Made by a program: the position numbers and the translations under genes. From Streptomyces endophytica (GTDB lineage Bacteria; Actinomycetota; Actinomycetes; Streptomycetales; Streptomycetaceae): 64,000 bases of DNA. Where the stretch lies: the NCBI RefSeq assembly GCF_026153355.1, contig NZ_CP110636.1, positions 3,844,001 to 3,908,000 on the forward strand, read 5' to 3'. Shown piece after piece: positions 47,616-56,221 of this stretch (within the stretch, counting starts at the first letter, position 1; every line of letters begins with the position of its first letter). Under the pieces are notes generated by a model that saw only the letters and a program-made list of their open reading frames with translations, was not told the origin of the DNA and did not search any database.

Positions 47616-49348
47616 GCATCCTCAACGAACCTCAGGGTGCCGCCGCCGATACGGCTCCGGCTGCACCGCCCGTACGCAAGAAGCAACCCGGTATCGCTGC
47701 CGTGAAGTGGCTGACGACCACTGACCACAAGACCATCGGCACGATGTACCTGGTCACGTCGTTCGCGTTCTTCTGCATCGGCGGCCTGATGGCGCTCCTC
47801 ATGCGCGCCGAACTGGCCCGTCCCGGCACGCAGATCATGTCGAACGAGCAGTTCAACCAGGCGTTCACGATGCACGGCACGATCATGCTGCTGATGTTCG
47901 CGACGCCGCTGTTCGCCGGTTTCGCGAACTGGATCATGCCGCTGCAGATCGGCGCGCCCGACGTGGCGTTCCCGCGGCTGAACATGTTCGCGTACTGGCT
48001 GTACCTCTTCGGCTCGCTGATCGCGGTGGCCGGCTTCCTCACCCCGCAGGGTGCCGCCGACTTCGGCTGGTTCGCCTACTCCCCGCTGTCGGACGCGGTC
48101 CGCTCGCCGGGCGTCGGCGCCGACATGTGGATCATGGGTCTGGCCTTCTCCGGCTTCGGCACCATCCTCGGTTCGGTCAACTTCATCACCACGATCATCT
48201 GCATGCGTGCGCCTGGCATGACGATGTTCCGGATGCCGATCTTCACCTGGAACGTGCTGCTGACCGGTGTGCTGGTCCTGCTGGCCTTCCCGGTCCTGGC
48301 CGCCGCGCTGTTCGCCCTGGAGGCGGACCGTAAATTCGGTGCCCATGTATTCGACGCCGCAAATGGCGGAGCATTGCTCTGGCAGCACCTCTTCTGGTTC
48401 TTCGGACATCCAGAGGTGTACATCATCGCGCTACCGTTCTTCGGCATCATTTCCGAGGTCATTCCGGTGTTCTCCCGGAAGCCGATGTTCGGTTACATCG
48501 GTCTGATCGCGGCGACGATTTCGATCGCCGGCCTTTCGGTCACGGTGTGGGCGCACCACATGTACGTCACCGGTGGCGTGCTGCTGCCGTTCTTCTCCTT
48601 CATGACGTTCCTCATCGCCGTTCCGACCGGTGTGAAGTTCTTCAACTGGATCGGCACGATGTGGAAGGGCTCGCTGTCCTTCGAGACGCCGATGCTCTGG
48701 GCGGTCGGCTTCCTGATCACCTTCACCTTCGGTGGTCTGACCGGCGTCATCCTGGCCTCGCCGCCGATGGACTTCCACATCTCCGACTCGTACTTCGTCG
48801 TGGCGCACTTCCACTACGTCGTCTTCGGAACGGTCGTCTTCGCGATGTTCTCCGGCTTCCACTTCTGGTGGCCGAAGTTCACCGGCAAGATGCTCGACGA
48901 GCGCCTGGGCAAGATCACGTTCTGGACGCTGTTCATCGGCTTCCACGGCACGTTCCTCGTCCAGCACTGGCTGGGTGCCGAGGGCATGCCGCGTCGGTAC
49001 GCGGACTACCTCGCGGCCGACGGCTTCACGGCGCTGAACACCATCTCGACGATCAGCTCGTTCGTGCTGGGCCTGTCGATCCTGCCGTTCCTCTACAACG
49101 TCTGGAAGACCGCCAAGTTCGGCAAGAAGGTCGAGGTCGACGACCCGTGGGGCTACGGCCGTTCGCTCGAATGGGCGACGTCCTGCCCGCCGCCGCGGCA
49201 CAACTTCCTCACCCTGCCGCGCATTCGTTCCGAATCCCCGGCGTTCGACCTGCACCACCCGGAGATCGCGGCCCTCGACGCGCTGCACAACGGCCACGGC
49301 ACTGACGAGGACAAGGCCATCGCCGGTGGCAAGGAGGCGGGCAAGTGA
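47612..49348 (+). CDS. ctaD: Cytochrome c oxidase subunit I
   Basis: 578 residues, twelve membrane helices. HGTIMLLMF carries a low-spin heme ligand. WFFGHPEVYIIALPFFGIISEV holds the CuB His and cross-linked Tyr, followed by WAHHMYVTG. HFHYVVFGTVVFAMFSGFHFWWPK holds the heme a and a3 His. It reduces oxygen to water and pumps protons. GTG start overlapping ctaC, and stop overlapping ctaF. Confidence 0.98.
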   Translation: MSILNEPQGAAADTAPAAPPVRKKQPGIAAVKWLTTTDHKTIGTMYLVTSFAFFCIGGLMALLMRAELARPGTQIMSNEQFNQAFTMHGTIMLLMFATPLFAGFANWIMPLQIGAPDVAFPRLNMFAYWLYLFGSLIAVAGFLTPQGAADFGWFAYSPLSDAVRSPGVGADMWIMGLAFSGFGTILGSVNFITTIICMRAPGMTMFRMPIFTWNVLLTGVLVLLAFPVLAAALFALEADRKFGAHVFDAANGGALLWQHLFWFFGHPEVYIIALPFFGIISEVIPVFSRKPMFGYIGLIAATISIAGLSVTVWAHHMYVTGGVLLPFFSFMTFLIAVPTGVKFFNWIGTMWKGSLSFETPMLWAVGFLITFTFGGLTGVILASPPMDFHISDSYFVVAHFHYVVFGTVVFAMFSGFHFWWPKFTGKMLDERLGKITFWTLFIGFHGTFLVQHWLGAEGMPRRYADYLAADGFTALNTISTISSFVLGLSILPFLYNVWKTAKFGKKVEVDDPWGYGRSLEWATSCPPPRHNFLTLPRIRSESPAFDLHHPEIAALDALHNGHGTDEDKAIAGGKEAGK

Positions 49349-49743
49349 AGATCCAGGGCAAGATGTTCATCTGGCTCTCCGTCTTCGTCCTGGCCATGGC
49401 GATCGTCTATGGCGTCTGGTCGAAGGAGCCCGCGGGTACCACCGCACTGTTCCTCGCCTTCGGCCTGTGCATCATGGTCGGCTACTACCTGGCCTTCACG
49501 GCCCGGCGGGTCGACGCGGGTGCGCAGGACAACGAGAACGCGGAGGTCTCCGACGACGCCGGTGAGCTGGGCTTCTTCAGCCCGCACAGCTGGCAGCCGC
49601 TGTCCCTGGCCGTCGGTGGTGCGCTCGCCTTCCTGGGCGTCGTCTTCGGCTGGTGGCTGCTGTACTTCTCCCTCCCGGTGATCCTCGTCGGCCTCTTCGG
49701 CTGGGTCTTCGAGTACTACCGCGGCGAGAACCGCACGCAGTAG
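49345..49743 (+). CDS. ctaF: Cytochrome c oxidase subunit IV (actinobacterial)
   Basis: 132 residues with four membrane helices in two pairs (MFIWLSVFVLAMAIVYGVW; TTALFLAFGLCIMVGYYLAF; LSLAVGGALAFLGVVFGWWL; YFSLPVILVGLFGWVFEYY), typical of actinobacterial CtaF. It is a structural subunit of the aa3 oxidase. GTG start overlaps the ctaD stop (GTGA). Confidence 0.96.
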   Translation: MKIQGKMFIWLSVFVLAMAIVYGVWSKEPAGTTALFLAFGLCIMVGYYLAFTARRVDAGAQDNENAEVSDDAGELGFFSPHSWQPLSLAVGGALAFLGVVFGWWLLYFSLPVILVGLFGWVFEYYRGENRTQ

Positions 49744-49781
49744 GCGCTTCAGGCGCCAAAAGCACGGCAACACGCCGTACC

Positions 49782-49817
49782 GCGGGCCCGGACACCTCAA
49801 CAGGTGTCCGGGCCCGC
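49782..49817 (+). terminator. Terminator of ctaCDF
   Basis: A perfect 16-base stem, GCGGGCCCGGACACCT (49782-49797) with its complement at 49802-49817, and a 4-base loop. Confidence 0.85.
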
Positions 49818-49895
49818 CCCGTTCGGGGGAGCGGGGGGTACCCGTTTGCAGTCCTCCAGCGCGCTGGAGCAGGTGATTCTTCATATTTTTGGGGC

Positions 49896-51167
49896 ATGAG
49901 TCACAGACCTCGAACCCGGACGGTGCTGAGCTGCGGCCTCCTGCTCGTGCCCCTCGCGGTGAGCACCGCCGCGTGCGGGGGCTCGGCGTCGGAACCGCTC
50001 TCCGCCAATCCCTACGACGCGGGCGACCAGATCACCGCCAACACCCCGGACGGAAAGCAGAAAGCCGACCCCGACAAACCGATCGAGGTCTCCGTCAAGG
50101 ATGACGACGCGCGGATCACGGACGTGACCGCCACCGATTCCACCGGCCGCTTCGTACGCGGCGAACTGAGCGCCGACGGCAGGCACTGGCGCACCACGGT
50201 GCCGCTGGCCGCCGGAAGCCGCTACACGGTGCGGGTCAGCACCGAGGAGGACGACGGCACCCCCGGCCGCAAGACGCTGGTGGTGCACACCACCGACGCG
50301 GACGGCCAGTTGACCGCCACCTTCGGTCCCGAGAGCGGCGAATACGGCGTCGGCCAGCCGGTCACCGCCGAGCTGAGCCGCCCCATCAAGGACCCCAAGG
50401 CCCGGGCCATCGTCGAGAGCGCCCTGAAGGTCGACTCCATGCCGCGCGTCGAGGGCGCCTGGCACTGGGTGGACGACAAGAAGCTGCACTTCCGCCCGAA
50501 GGTCTACTGGCCGGCCCACGCCACCATCTCGGTGCACAGCAACCTGACCGGCCTGAAGATCGCCAAGGGCCTCTACGGCGGCCCCTCCAAGCCCGTCAGA
50601 CTCACCACCGGCGACCGCCTGGAAGCCATCACCGACGCCTCCGCGCACCAGATGACCGTGCTGCGCAACGGCACGTCCATCAACACCATCCCGGTCACCA
50701 CCGGCAAGCCCGGCTTCTCCACCCGCAACGGCGTCAAGGTCATCCTGGGCAAGGAGAGCTTCGTCCGGATGCGCAGCTCCACCGTCGGCATCGCCGCCGG
50801 CAGCTCGGACTCCTACGACCTGCCGGTCTACTGGGCCACCCGGGTGACCTGGAGCGGGGAGTACGTGCACGCCGCGCCCTGGTCCGTCGGCTCACAGGGC
50901 GCGGCGAACGTCAGCCACGGCTGCACCGGCATGTCCACCGGCAACGCCCAGTGGTTCTTCAACACCGTGCGGGTCGGCGACATCGTCAAGGTCATCAACA
51001 GCGGCGGCGACACCATGACGCCGTTCGACAACGGCTTCGGCGACTGGAACATGCCCTGGAAGGAATGGCGCGCCGGCAGCGCCCTCAAGAACGCGTCCAG
51101 CACCACAGGAGCCGCCGAGCGCCAGCAGGACCCCGGCTCGGACGCCCGACTGCGCCCGAAGATCTGA
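49896..51167 (+). CDS. L,D-transpeptidase lipoprotein
   Basis: 423 residues. Lipobox: LLVPLAVSTAAC (Cys about 24). Two Ig-like repeats (about 50-250: TDSTGRFVRGELSADGRHWRTTVPLAAGSRYTV; FGPESGEYGVGQPVTAELSRP) precede a YkuD domain with the catalytic motif HAAPWSVGSQGAANVSHGCTGMS (His and Cys). A tail rich in Ser, Ala and Gln follows. It makes 3-3 cross-links in peptidoglycan at the outer membrane face. Start ATG 49896. It is placed between the two respiratory gene groups but with its own promoter region. Confidence 0.94.
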   Translation: MSHRPRTRTVLSCGLLLVPLAVSTAACGGSASEPLSANPYDAGDQITANTPDGKQKADPDKPIEVSVKDDDARITDVTATDSTGRFVRGELSADGRHWRTTVPLAAGSRYTVRVSTEEDDGTPGRKTLVVHTTDADGQLTATFGPESGEYGVGQPVTAELSRPIKDPKARAIVESALKVDSMPRVEGAWHWVDDKKLHFRPKVYWPAHATISVHSNLTGLKIAKGLYGGPSKPVRLTTGDRLEAITDASAHQMTVLRNGTSINTIPVTTGKPGFSTRNGVKVILGKESFVRMRSSTVGIAAGSSDSYDLPVYWATRVTWSGEYVHAAPWSVGSQGAANVSHGCTGMSTGNAQWFFNTVRVGDIVKVINSGGDTMTPFDNGFGDWNMPWKEWRAGSALKNASSTTGAAERQQDPGSDARLRPKI

Positions 51168-51209
51168 AAGGGCCGCCACGCGGCACCCAGCGGCTCGCCG
51201 GCCCGCGCC

Positions 51210-51611
51210 TCAGACCTGTACGAGGTTCTTGCGGCGCAGCAGGCCGGCCAGGGCGTCCGCGAAGGCCACCGGGTCGATCGGATGGGTCACCGCCGCGTCC
51301 GCGCGGCTCCAGGTGGCCAGCCAGGCGTCCTGCGGGCGGCCGATCAGCAGCAGCACCGGCGGGCACCGGAAGATCTCGTCCTTGATCTGCCGGCAGACCC
51401 CCATGCCGCCCGCCGGCGCGGTCTCGCCGTCCAGCACGCAGACGTCGATGCCGCCCTGCTCCAGGGCCTCGAGGACCGCCGGTGCGGTGGCGCACTCCAG
51501 GATCTCGATCTCGGGGGCATCGGCGGCGGGGCGCCGGCCGGCCGCCAGCCGGACCTGCTCGCGGGTGCCCGCGTTGTCGCTGTAGACCAGCACCGTGGCA
51601 GTCGCCTGCAT
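51210..51611 (-). CDS. Receiver-like (pseudo-receiver) protein
   Basis: 133 residues, a single alpha/beta domain like response-regulator receivers: ATVLVYSDNAGTREQV, a phospho-Asp-like VCVLDGETAPAGGMGVCRQI, VLLLIGRPQDAW, AAVTHPIDPVAFADALAGLL. The acid pocket is only SDN, and the conserved Lys is replaced (THPID), so phosphorylation by the normal route is doubtful. No output domain is present. GGAGGAACG precedes the ATG. It is encoded opposite to and convergent with the transpeptidase gene. Confidence 0.85.
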   Translation of the reverse strand: MQATATVLVYSDNAGTREQVRLAAGRRPAADAPEIEILECATAPAVLEALEQGGIDVCVLDGETAPAGGMGVCRQIKDEIFRCPPVLLLIGRPQDAWLATWSRADAAVTHPIDPVAFADALAGLLRRKNLVQV

Positions 51612-51874
51612 CGTTCCTCCACGCTCTTCGTAGCGGCACAGCATCGGGTGGGGCTGATGGGCCGGATGCTACTCCCGCGGCGGGCCCCCGCAGCAGGGGG
51701 CGAAAGGGGCGAAGATCTGCCCGACGGCCCGTCAGGGCCGGGCCCGCGCGGGCCGGGGGACCGTACCGGCGGCCGGCCTTCCCCCCTTCGGGCGACGCCG
51801 GAAATGGGCCGTACGAGCAGGGCATACGTCCTTGACACACCGAACGGCACCCCCCGGAGTGAGGGCGGGATAAG

Positions 51875-51895
51875 CGACCGACATAATGTCGGTCG
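51875..51895. promoter_or_regulatory. Perfect 21-bp palindrome across the ctaE start codon
   Basis: CGACCGACAT (51875-51884), A (51885), ATGTCGGTCG (51886-51895). The right arm begins with the ctaE ATG and ends at an in-frame GTG. In the mRNA it would form a 10-bp stem around the start codon. It could equally be a protein operator. A TTGACA hexamer lies at 51832-51837, without a clear -10. Confidence 0.5.
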
Positions 51896-52506
51896 TGGCG
51901 ACAGCAACGACAGTAGAAACCGGGCACGCGCACCCGTCGGTCAATCGGCCGAACCTCACCAGCGTCGGAACCATCATCTGGCTGAGTTCCGAGCTGATGT
52001 TCTTCGCGGCCCTCTTCGCGATGTACTTCACCCTTCGATCCGTGACCGGAGAGGCTTATTGGAAGGAATCCGCCAGCGCGCTGAACCTTCCGTTCTCCGC
52101 GACCAACACCACGATCCTGGTGCTCAGCTCGCTGACCTGCCAGCTCGGCGTTTTCGCGGCCGAGCGCGGCGACGTCAAGAAGCTCCGGGCCTGGTTCGTG
52201 GTCACCTTCGTCATGGGTGCCATCTTCATCGGCGGTCAGGTCTTCGAGTACACCGAGCTGGTCAAGCACGAGGGCCTGTCGCTCTCGTCCGGCCCGTACG
52301 GCTCGGTGTTCTACCTGACCACCGGATTCCACGGACTGCATGTGACGGGCGGTCTGATCGCCTTCCTGCTGGTCCTGGGCAGGACGTACGCGGCCAAGAG
52401 GTTCACCCACACGCAGGCCACCGCGGCCATCGTCGTGTCCTACTACTGGCACTTCGTCGATGTCGTCTGGATCGGCCTCTTCGCCACGATCTACCTGATC
52501 CGCTGA
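51886..52506 (+). CDS. ctaE: Cytochrome c oxidase subunit III
   Basis: 206 residues, five membrane helices (TSVGTIIWLSSELMFFAALFAMYF; NTTILVLSSLTCQLGVFAA; WFVVTFVMGAIFIGGQVFEY; GFHGLHVTGGLIAFLLVLG; AAIVVSYYWHFVDVVWIGLF). SELMFF and the terminal HFVDVVW are subunit III hallmarks. It is followed by qcrCAB, as in other actinobacteria, where the oxidase and bcc complex form a supercomplex. No good ribosome site is seen before the ATG; the in-frame GTG at 51895 is an alternative. Confidence 0.96.
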   Translation: MSVVATATTVETGHAHPSVNRPNLTSVGTIIWLSSELMFFAALFAMYFTLRSVTGEAYWKESASALNLPFSATNTTILVLSSLTCQLGVFAAERGDVKKLRAWFVVTFVMGAIFIGGQVFEYTELVKHEGLSLSSGPYGSVFYLTTGFHGLHVTGGLIAFLLVLGRTYAAKRFTHTQATAAIVVSYYWHFVDVVWIGLFATIYLIR

Positions 52507-52583
52507 CCGGTCCCACCGGCCTCACAGATCAGACAGACATAGCCAAAGCATCGACGCAGAAGATCCTGACACCGGGGTAATCC

Positions 52584-53392
52584 GTGAAAAAGCTCTCCGC
52601 ACGACGGCGCCATCCGCTGGCGGCGCTCGTCGTCCTACTCTTCGCGCTGGCGGTCACCGGGGGCTGTACGCCGCGTTCGCGCCGGCGGACAAGGCTCAGG
52701 CCGATGACACCGCCCAGTCCCTTGCCATCAAGGAGGGCAAGAAGCTCTACGCCGTGGGCTGTGCCAGCTGCCACGGCACCGGTGGTCAGGGCACCACCGA
52801 CGGCCCGAGCCTGGTCGGTGTCGGTGCCGCAGCCGTCGACTTCCAGGTCGGTACCGGCCGCATGCCGGCTCAGCAGCCCGGCGCCCAGGTGCCGCGGAAG
52901 AAGCCGATCTACAACAACGCCCAGCGCGAGCAGCTGGCGGCCTACGTCGCGTCGCTGGGTGCCGGCCCCACCATCCCGGAGAAGTCGCAGTACAACTCCG
53001 AGGGCGCCGACATCGCCAAGGGCGGCGAGCTCTTCCGCACCAACTGCGCGCAGTGCCACAACTTCACCGGTAAGGGCGGCGCCCTCACCGACGGCAAGTT
53101 CGCACCGACGCTCGAGGGCGTGGACCCGAAGCACATCTACGAGGCCATGGAAACCGGCCCGCAGAACATGCCCTCCTTCGGTGACGGCTCGCTGAGCAAG
53201 CAGAACAAGAAGGACATCATCGCGTACCTCGGCGCCGTCAACGGCGATGAATCCGAGAGCCCCGGCGGCCTCGACCTCGGCGGTCTCGGTCCGGTCAGTG
53301 AGGGTCTCTTCGGCTACATCTTCGGCCTGGGCGCGCTGGTCGCGGTCGCCATCTGGGTCGCAGCCCGGACTACGAAGGCCAAGAAGTCATGA
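52584..53392 (+). CDS. qcrC: Cytochrome bc1 diheme cytochrome c subunit, one-base frameshift near 52659-52663
   Basis: About 269 residues after adding one G to the run at 52659-52663, which restores ALVVLLFALAVTGGLYAAFAPADKAQ, a membrane anchor or signal. Two c-type heme sites follow: GCASCHGTGGQGT and NCAQCHNFTGKGG, with distal Met in GRMP and NMPSFGD. A C-terminal membrane helix (GYIFGLGALVAVAIWVAA) anchors it. It replaces soluble cytochrome c in actinobacteria. As deposited, the signal and the heme domains lie in different frames. GTG 52584; ATGA overlap with qcrA. Confidence 0.94.
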
Positions 53393-54450
53393 GCGAGACT
53401 GGACGACACGAAGACGTGCCAGAAGAATTTCTGCCCGGTGAGCGGGAGGCTCACGAAGGAGCGGTGACCCCGGCGGACGACCCGTTCGCCGACCCGGGTC
53501 TGCCGGCCCACGAGCACCGCGCCCAGGACATCGACGAGCGGGCCGCCAGGCGCTCCGAGCGCACCGTCGCCCTGCTCTTCCTGGTGTCCATGATCGCCAC
53601 GGTGGGCTTCATCGCCTCCTACGTGGCCATCCCGATCGACAAGATCGTGTACATCTGGCCGATCGGCCACATCAGCGCGCTGAACTTCGCGCTGGGCCTG
53701 ACGCTGGGTGCCGCCCTCTTCTGCATCGGCGCCGGCGCGGTCCACTGGGCCCGCACGCTGATGTCGGACGTGGAGGTCGCCGACGACCGCCACCCGATCG
53801 AGGCCAGCCCCGAGGTCAAGGCCAAGGTCCTGGCGGACTTCAAGGTGGGCGCCGAGGAGTCGGGATTCGGCCGCCGCAAGCTGATCCGCAACACGATGTT
53901 CGGTGCGCTGGCCCTGGTGCCGCTCTCCGGTGTCGTCCTGCTGCGTGACCTCGGGCCGCTGCCCGGGACGAAGCTGCGCACGACGAACTGGAAGAAGGGC
54001 GTCCGCCTGGTCAACCAGTCCACCAACCTCCCGCTGCGTCCCGAGGACATCGCGGTCGGCTCCCTGACCTTCGCCAAGCCCGAGGGCTTGGAGGAGGACC
54101 AGGAGGACTTCAACGAGAAGATCGCCAAGGACGCCCTGATGCTCGTGCGGATCCAGCCGCAGAACATCAAGGACAAGCAGGAACTCGCGTGGTCCCACGA
54201 GGGCATCGTGGCCTACTCGAAGATCTGCACCCACGTGGGTTGCCCGATCAGCCTGTACGAGCAGCAGACGCACCACGTGCTCTGCCCCTGCCACCAGTCG
54301 ACGTTCGACCTCTCCGACGGCGGTCGGGTGATCTTCGGTCCGGCCGGTCACGCCCTGCCGCAGCTGCACATCACGGTGAAGGACGGCTTCCTGGAGGCCG
54401 CCAGCGGTTTCGAGGAGCCCGTCGGCCCGAGCTTCTGGGAGCGCGGATGA
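53389..54450 (+). CDS. qcrA: Rieske iron-sulfur subunit of cytochrome bcc complex
   Basis: 353 residues. An acidic cytoplasmic N-terminus is followed by three membrane helices (VALLFLVSMIATVGFIASYV; HISALNFALGLTLGAALFCIGAGAV; LIRNTMFGALALVPLSGVVLL). RRKLIRN before the third fits a Tat-type insertion signal. The [2Fe-2S] ligands are in CTHVGCPIS and LCPCHQSTFDLSDGG. It is larger than proteobacterial Rieske proteins, as usual in actinobacteria. ATGA overlaps at both ends show translational coupling of qcrCAB. Confidence 0.97.
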   Translation: MSETGRHEDVPEEFLPGEREAHEGAVTPADDPFADPGLPAHEHRAQDIDERAARRSERTVALLFLVSMIATVGFIASYVAIPIDKIVYIWPIGHISALNFALGLTLGAALFCIGAGAVHWARTLMSDVEVADDRHPIEASPEVKAKVLADFKVGAEESGFGRRKLIRNTMFGALALVPLSGVVLLRDLGPLPGTKLRTTNWKKGVRLVNQSTNLPLRPEDIAVGSLTFAKPEGLEEDQEDFNEKIAKDALMLVRIQPQNIKDKQELAWSHEGIVAYSKICTHVGCPISLYEQQTHHVLCPCHQSTFDLSDGGRVIFGPAGHALPQLHITVKDGFLEAASGFEEPVGPSFWERG

Positions 54451-56081
54451 GTAACGAGACAAGCGCGACCACGCGCCGCGGCCAGGCGCCGCGGGGCGAG
54501 CGGATCGCCGACTGGGCGGACGGCCGGCTGGGCATCTACAGCCTCGCCAAGTCCAACATGCGCAAGATCTTCCCGGACCACTGGTCCTTCATGCTGGGCG
54601 AGGTCGCGCTCTACAGCTTCATCATCATCATCCTGACCGGTGTCTACCTGACGCTGTTCTTCCACCCGAGCATGGCCGAGGTGACCTATCACGGTTCCTA
54701 CGTGCCCATGCAGGGGATCCGGATGACCCAGGCCTTCGAGTCGACGCTGGACATCAGCTTCGACGTCCGGGGTGGTCTGCTCATCCGCCAGATCCACCAC
54801 TGGGCGGCGCTGGTCTTCCTGGCCGCGATGATGGTCCACATGATGCGGGTGTTCTTCACCGGCGCCTTCCGCAAGCCGCGCGAGGTCAACTGGCTGTTCG
54901 GCTTCCTGCTGCTGGTGCTCGGCATGTTCACCGGCTTCACCGGCTACTCGCTCCCCGACGACCTGCTCTCCGGCACCGGCGTGCGGTTCATCGAGGGCGT
55001 CATCCTGGCGATGCCGCTGGTCGGTTCGTACCTGCAGATGTTCATCTTCGGTGGCGAGTTCCCCGGGCACGACATCATCCCGCGGTTCTTCACGGTCCAC
55101 GTGCTGCTGCTGCCGGGCATCATGCTCGGCCTGCTGGTGGCGCACCTGATCCTGGTCTTCTACCACAAGCACACGCAGTTCCCGGGTGCCGGCAAGACCA
55201 ACACCAACGTCGTCGGCATGCCGCTGCTGCCGGTCTACATGGCCAAGGCCGGAGGCTTCTTCTTCCTGGTCTTCGGTGTGATCTCGGTGATCGCCGCGGT
55301 CGCCAGCATCAACCCCGTGTGGGCCATAGGGCCGTACCGGCCGGACCAGGTCTCCACTGGTGCGCAGCCGGACTGGTACATGGGCTTCGCCGAGGGCCTG
55401 GTCCGTGTCATGCCGGGCTGGGAGTGGAACTTCTGGGGCCACACCATCAACTTCGGTGTGCTGATCCCGATCCTCCTCTTCCCGCTCGTCCTGGTCGCCA
55501 TCGCGGTCTACCCGTTCGTCGAGTCCTGGGTCCGCGGTGACAAGCGTGAGCACCACATCCTGGACCGCCCGCGCAACGTGCCCACCCGCACCGGCTTCGG
55601 TGTGGCCTGGCTGATCGCGTACTTCGTGATGCTGATCGGCGGCGGCAACGACCTGTGGGCGACCCACTTCCACCTGTCGATCAACTCGATCACCTGGTTC
55701 GTCCGGATCGCGTTCTTCGTCGGGCCGGTGCTGGGCTTCATCGCCACCAAGCGGATCTGCCTGGGTCTGCAGCGGCGCGACAAGGACAAGGTGCTGCACG
55801 GCCGCGAGTCCGGCATCATCAAGCGCCTGCCGCACGGTGAGTTCATCGAGGTCCACGAGCCGCTCGACCAGGAGCAGCTGCACTTCCTGACCCAGCACGA
55901 GCAGCCCGCGCCGCTGGAGCTGGGCCCGGAGGTCGACGAGAACGGCGTCCGCCGCAAGATCAAGCGGACGCAGAAGCTCCGCGCCAAGCTCTCCAAGGGC
56001 TACTACGGCGAGGACAACGTGATCCCCAAGCCCACGGTCGAGGAGTACAAGGAGATCACCAGCGGCCACGGCCACCACTGA
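54447..56081 (+). CDS. qcrB: Cytochrome b subunit of cytochrome bcc complex
   Basis: 544 residues. The two heme b ligand pairs lie in IHHWAALVFLAAMMVHMMRVFF and FTVHVLLLPGIMLGLLVAHLI. The quinol-oxidation site motif PDW is in GAQPDWYMGF (PEW in many bacteria). About eight membrane helices precede a 130-residue hydrophilic C-terminal extension, ending SGHGHH, typical of actinobacteria. Overlaps the qcrA stop by 4 bases. Confidence 0.97.
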   Translation: MSNETSATTRRGQAPRGERIADWADGRLGIYSLAKSNMRKIFPDHWSFMLGEVALYSFIIIILTGVYLTLFFHPSMAEVTYHGSYVPMQGIRMTQAFESTLDISFDVRGGLLIRQIHHWAALVFLAAMMVHMMRVFFTGAFRKPREVNWLFGFLLLVLGMFTGFTGYSLPDDLLSGTGVRFIEGVILAMPLVGSYLQMFIFGGEFPGHDIIPRFFTVHVLLLPGIMLGLLVAHLILVFYHKHTQFPGAGKTNTNVVGMPLLPVYMAKAGGFFFLVFGVISVIAAVASINPVWAIGPYRPDQVSTGAQPDWYMGFAEGLVRVMPGWEWNFWGHTINFGVLIPILLFPLVLVAIAVYPFVESWVRGDKREHHILDRPRNVPTRTGFGVAWLIAYFVMLIGGGNDLWATHFHLSINSITWFVRIAFFVGPVLGFIATKRICLGLQRRDKDKVLHGRESGIIKRLPHGEFIEVHEPLDQEQLHFLTQHEQPAPLELGPEVDENGVRRKIKRTQKLRAKLSKGYYGEDNVIPKPTVEEYKEITSGHGHH

Positions 56082-56125
56082 TCCCTTGCGCGCCTCGTAG
56101 CGCACCGTAGGTAGTACGCCACCCA

Positions 56126-56159
56126 GAGGGCCCCGTTCCGAGCATCGGACGGGGCCCTC
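56126..56159 (+). terminator. Terminator of ctaE-qcrCAB
   Basis: GAGGGCCCCGT (56126-56136) pairs with ACGGGGCCCTC (56149-56159), perfect 11-base stem. Confidence 0.8.
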
Positions 56160-56221
56160 CGGCATATGGCCCCTCTCGATAGGGTGACGACATAAGCAGG
56201 AACAAACCAGGAGCGTGGACC

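Noticed and set aside
51832..51837. TTGACA as the -35 of a ctaE promoter
   Set aside because: No acceptable -10 hexamer lies 16-19 bases downstream, so no promoter is called.
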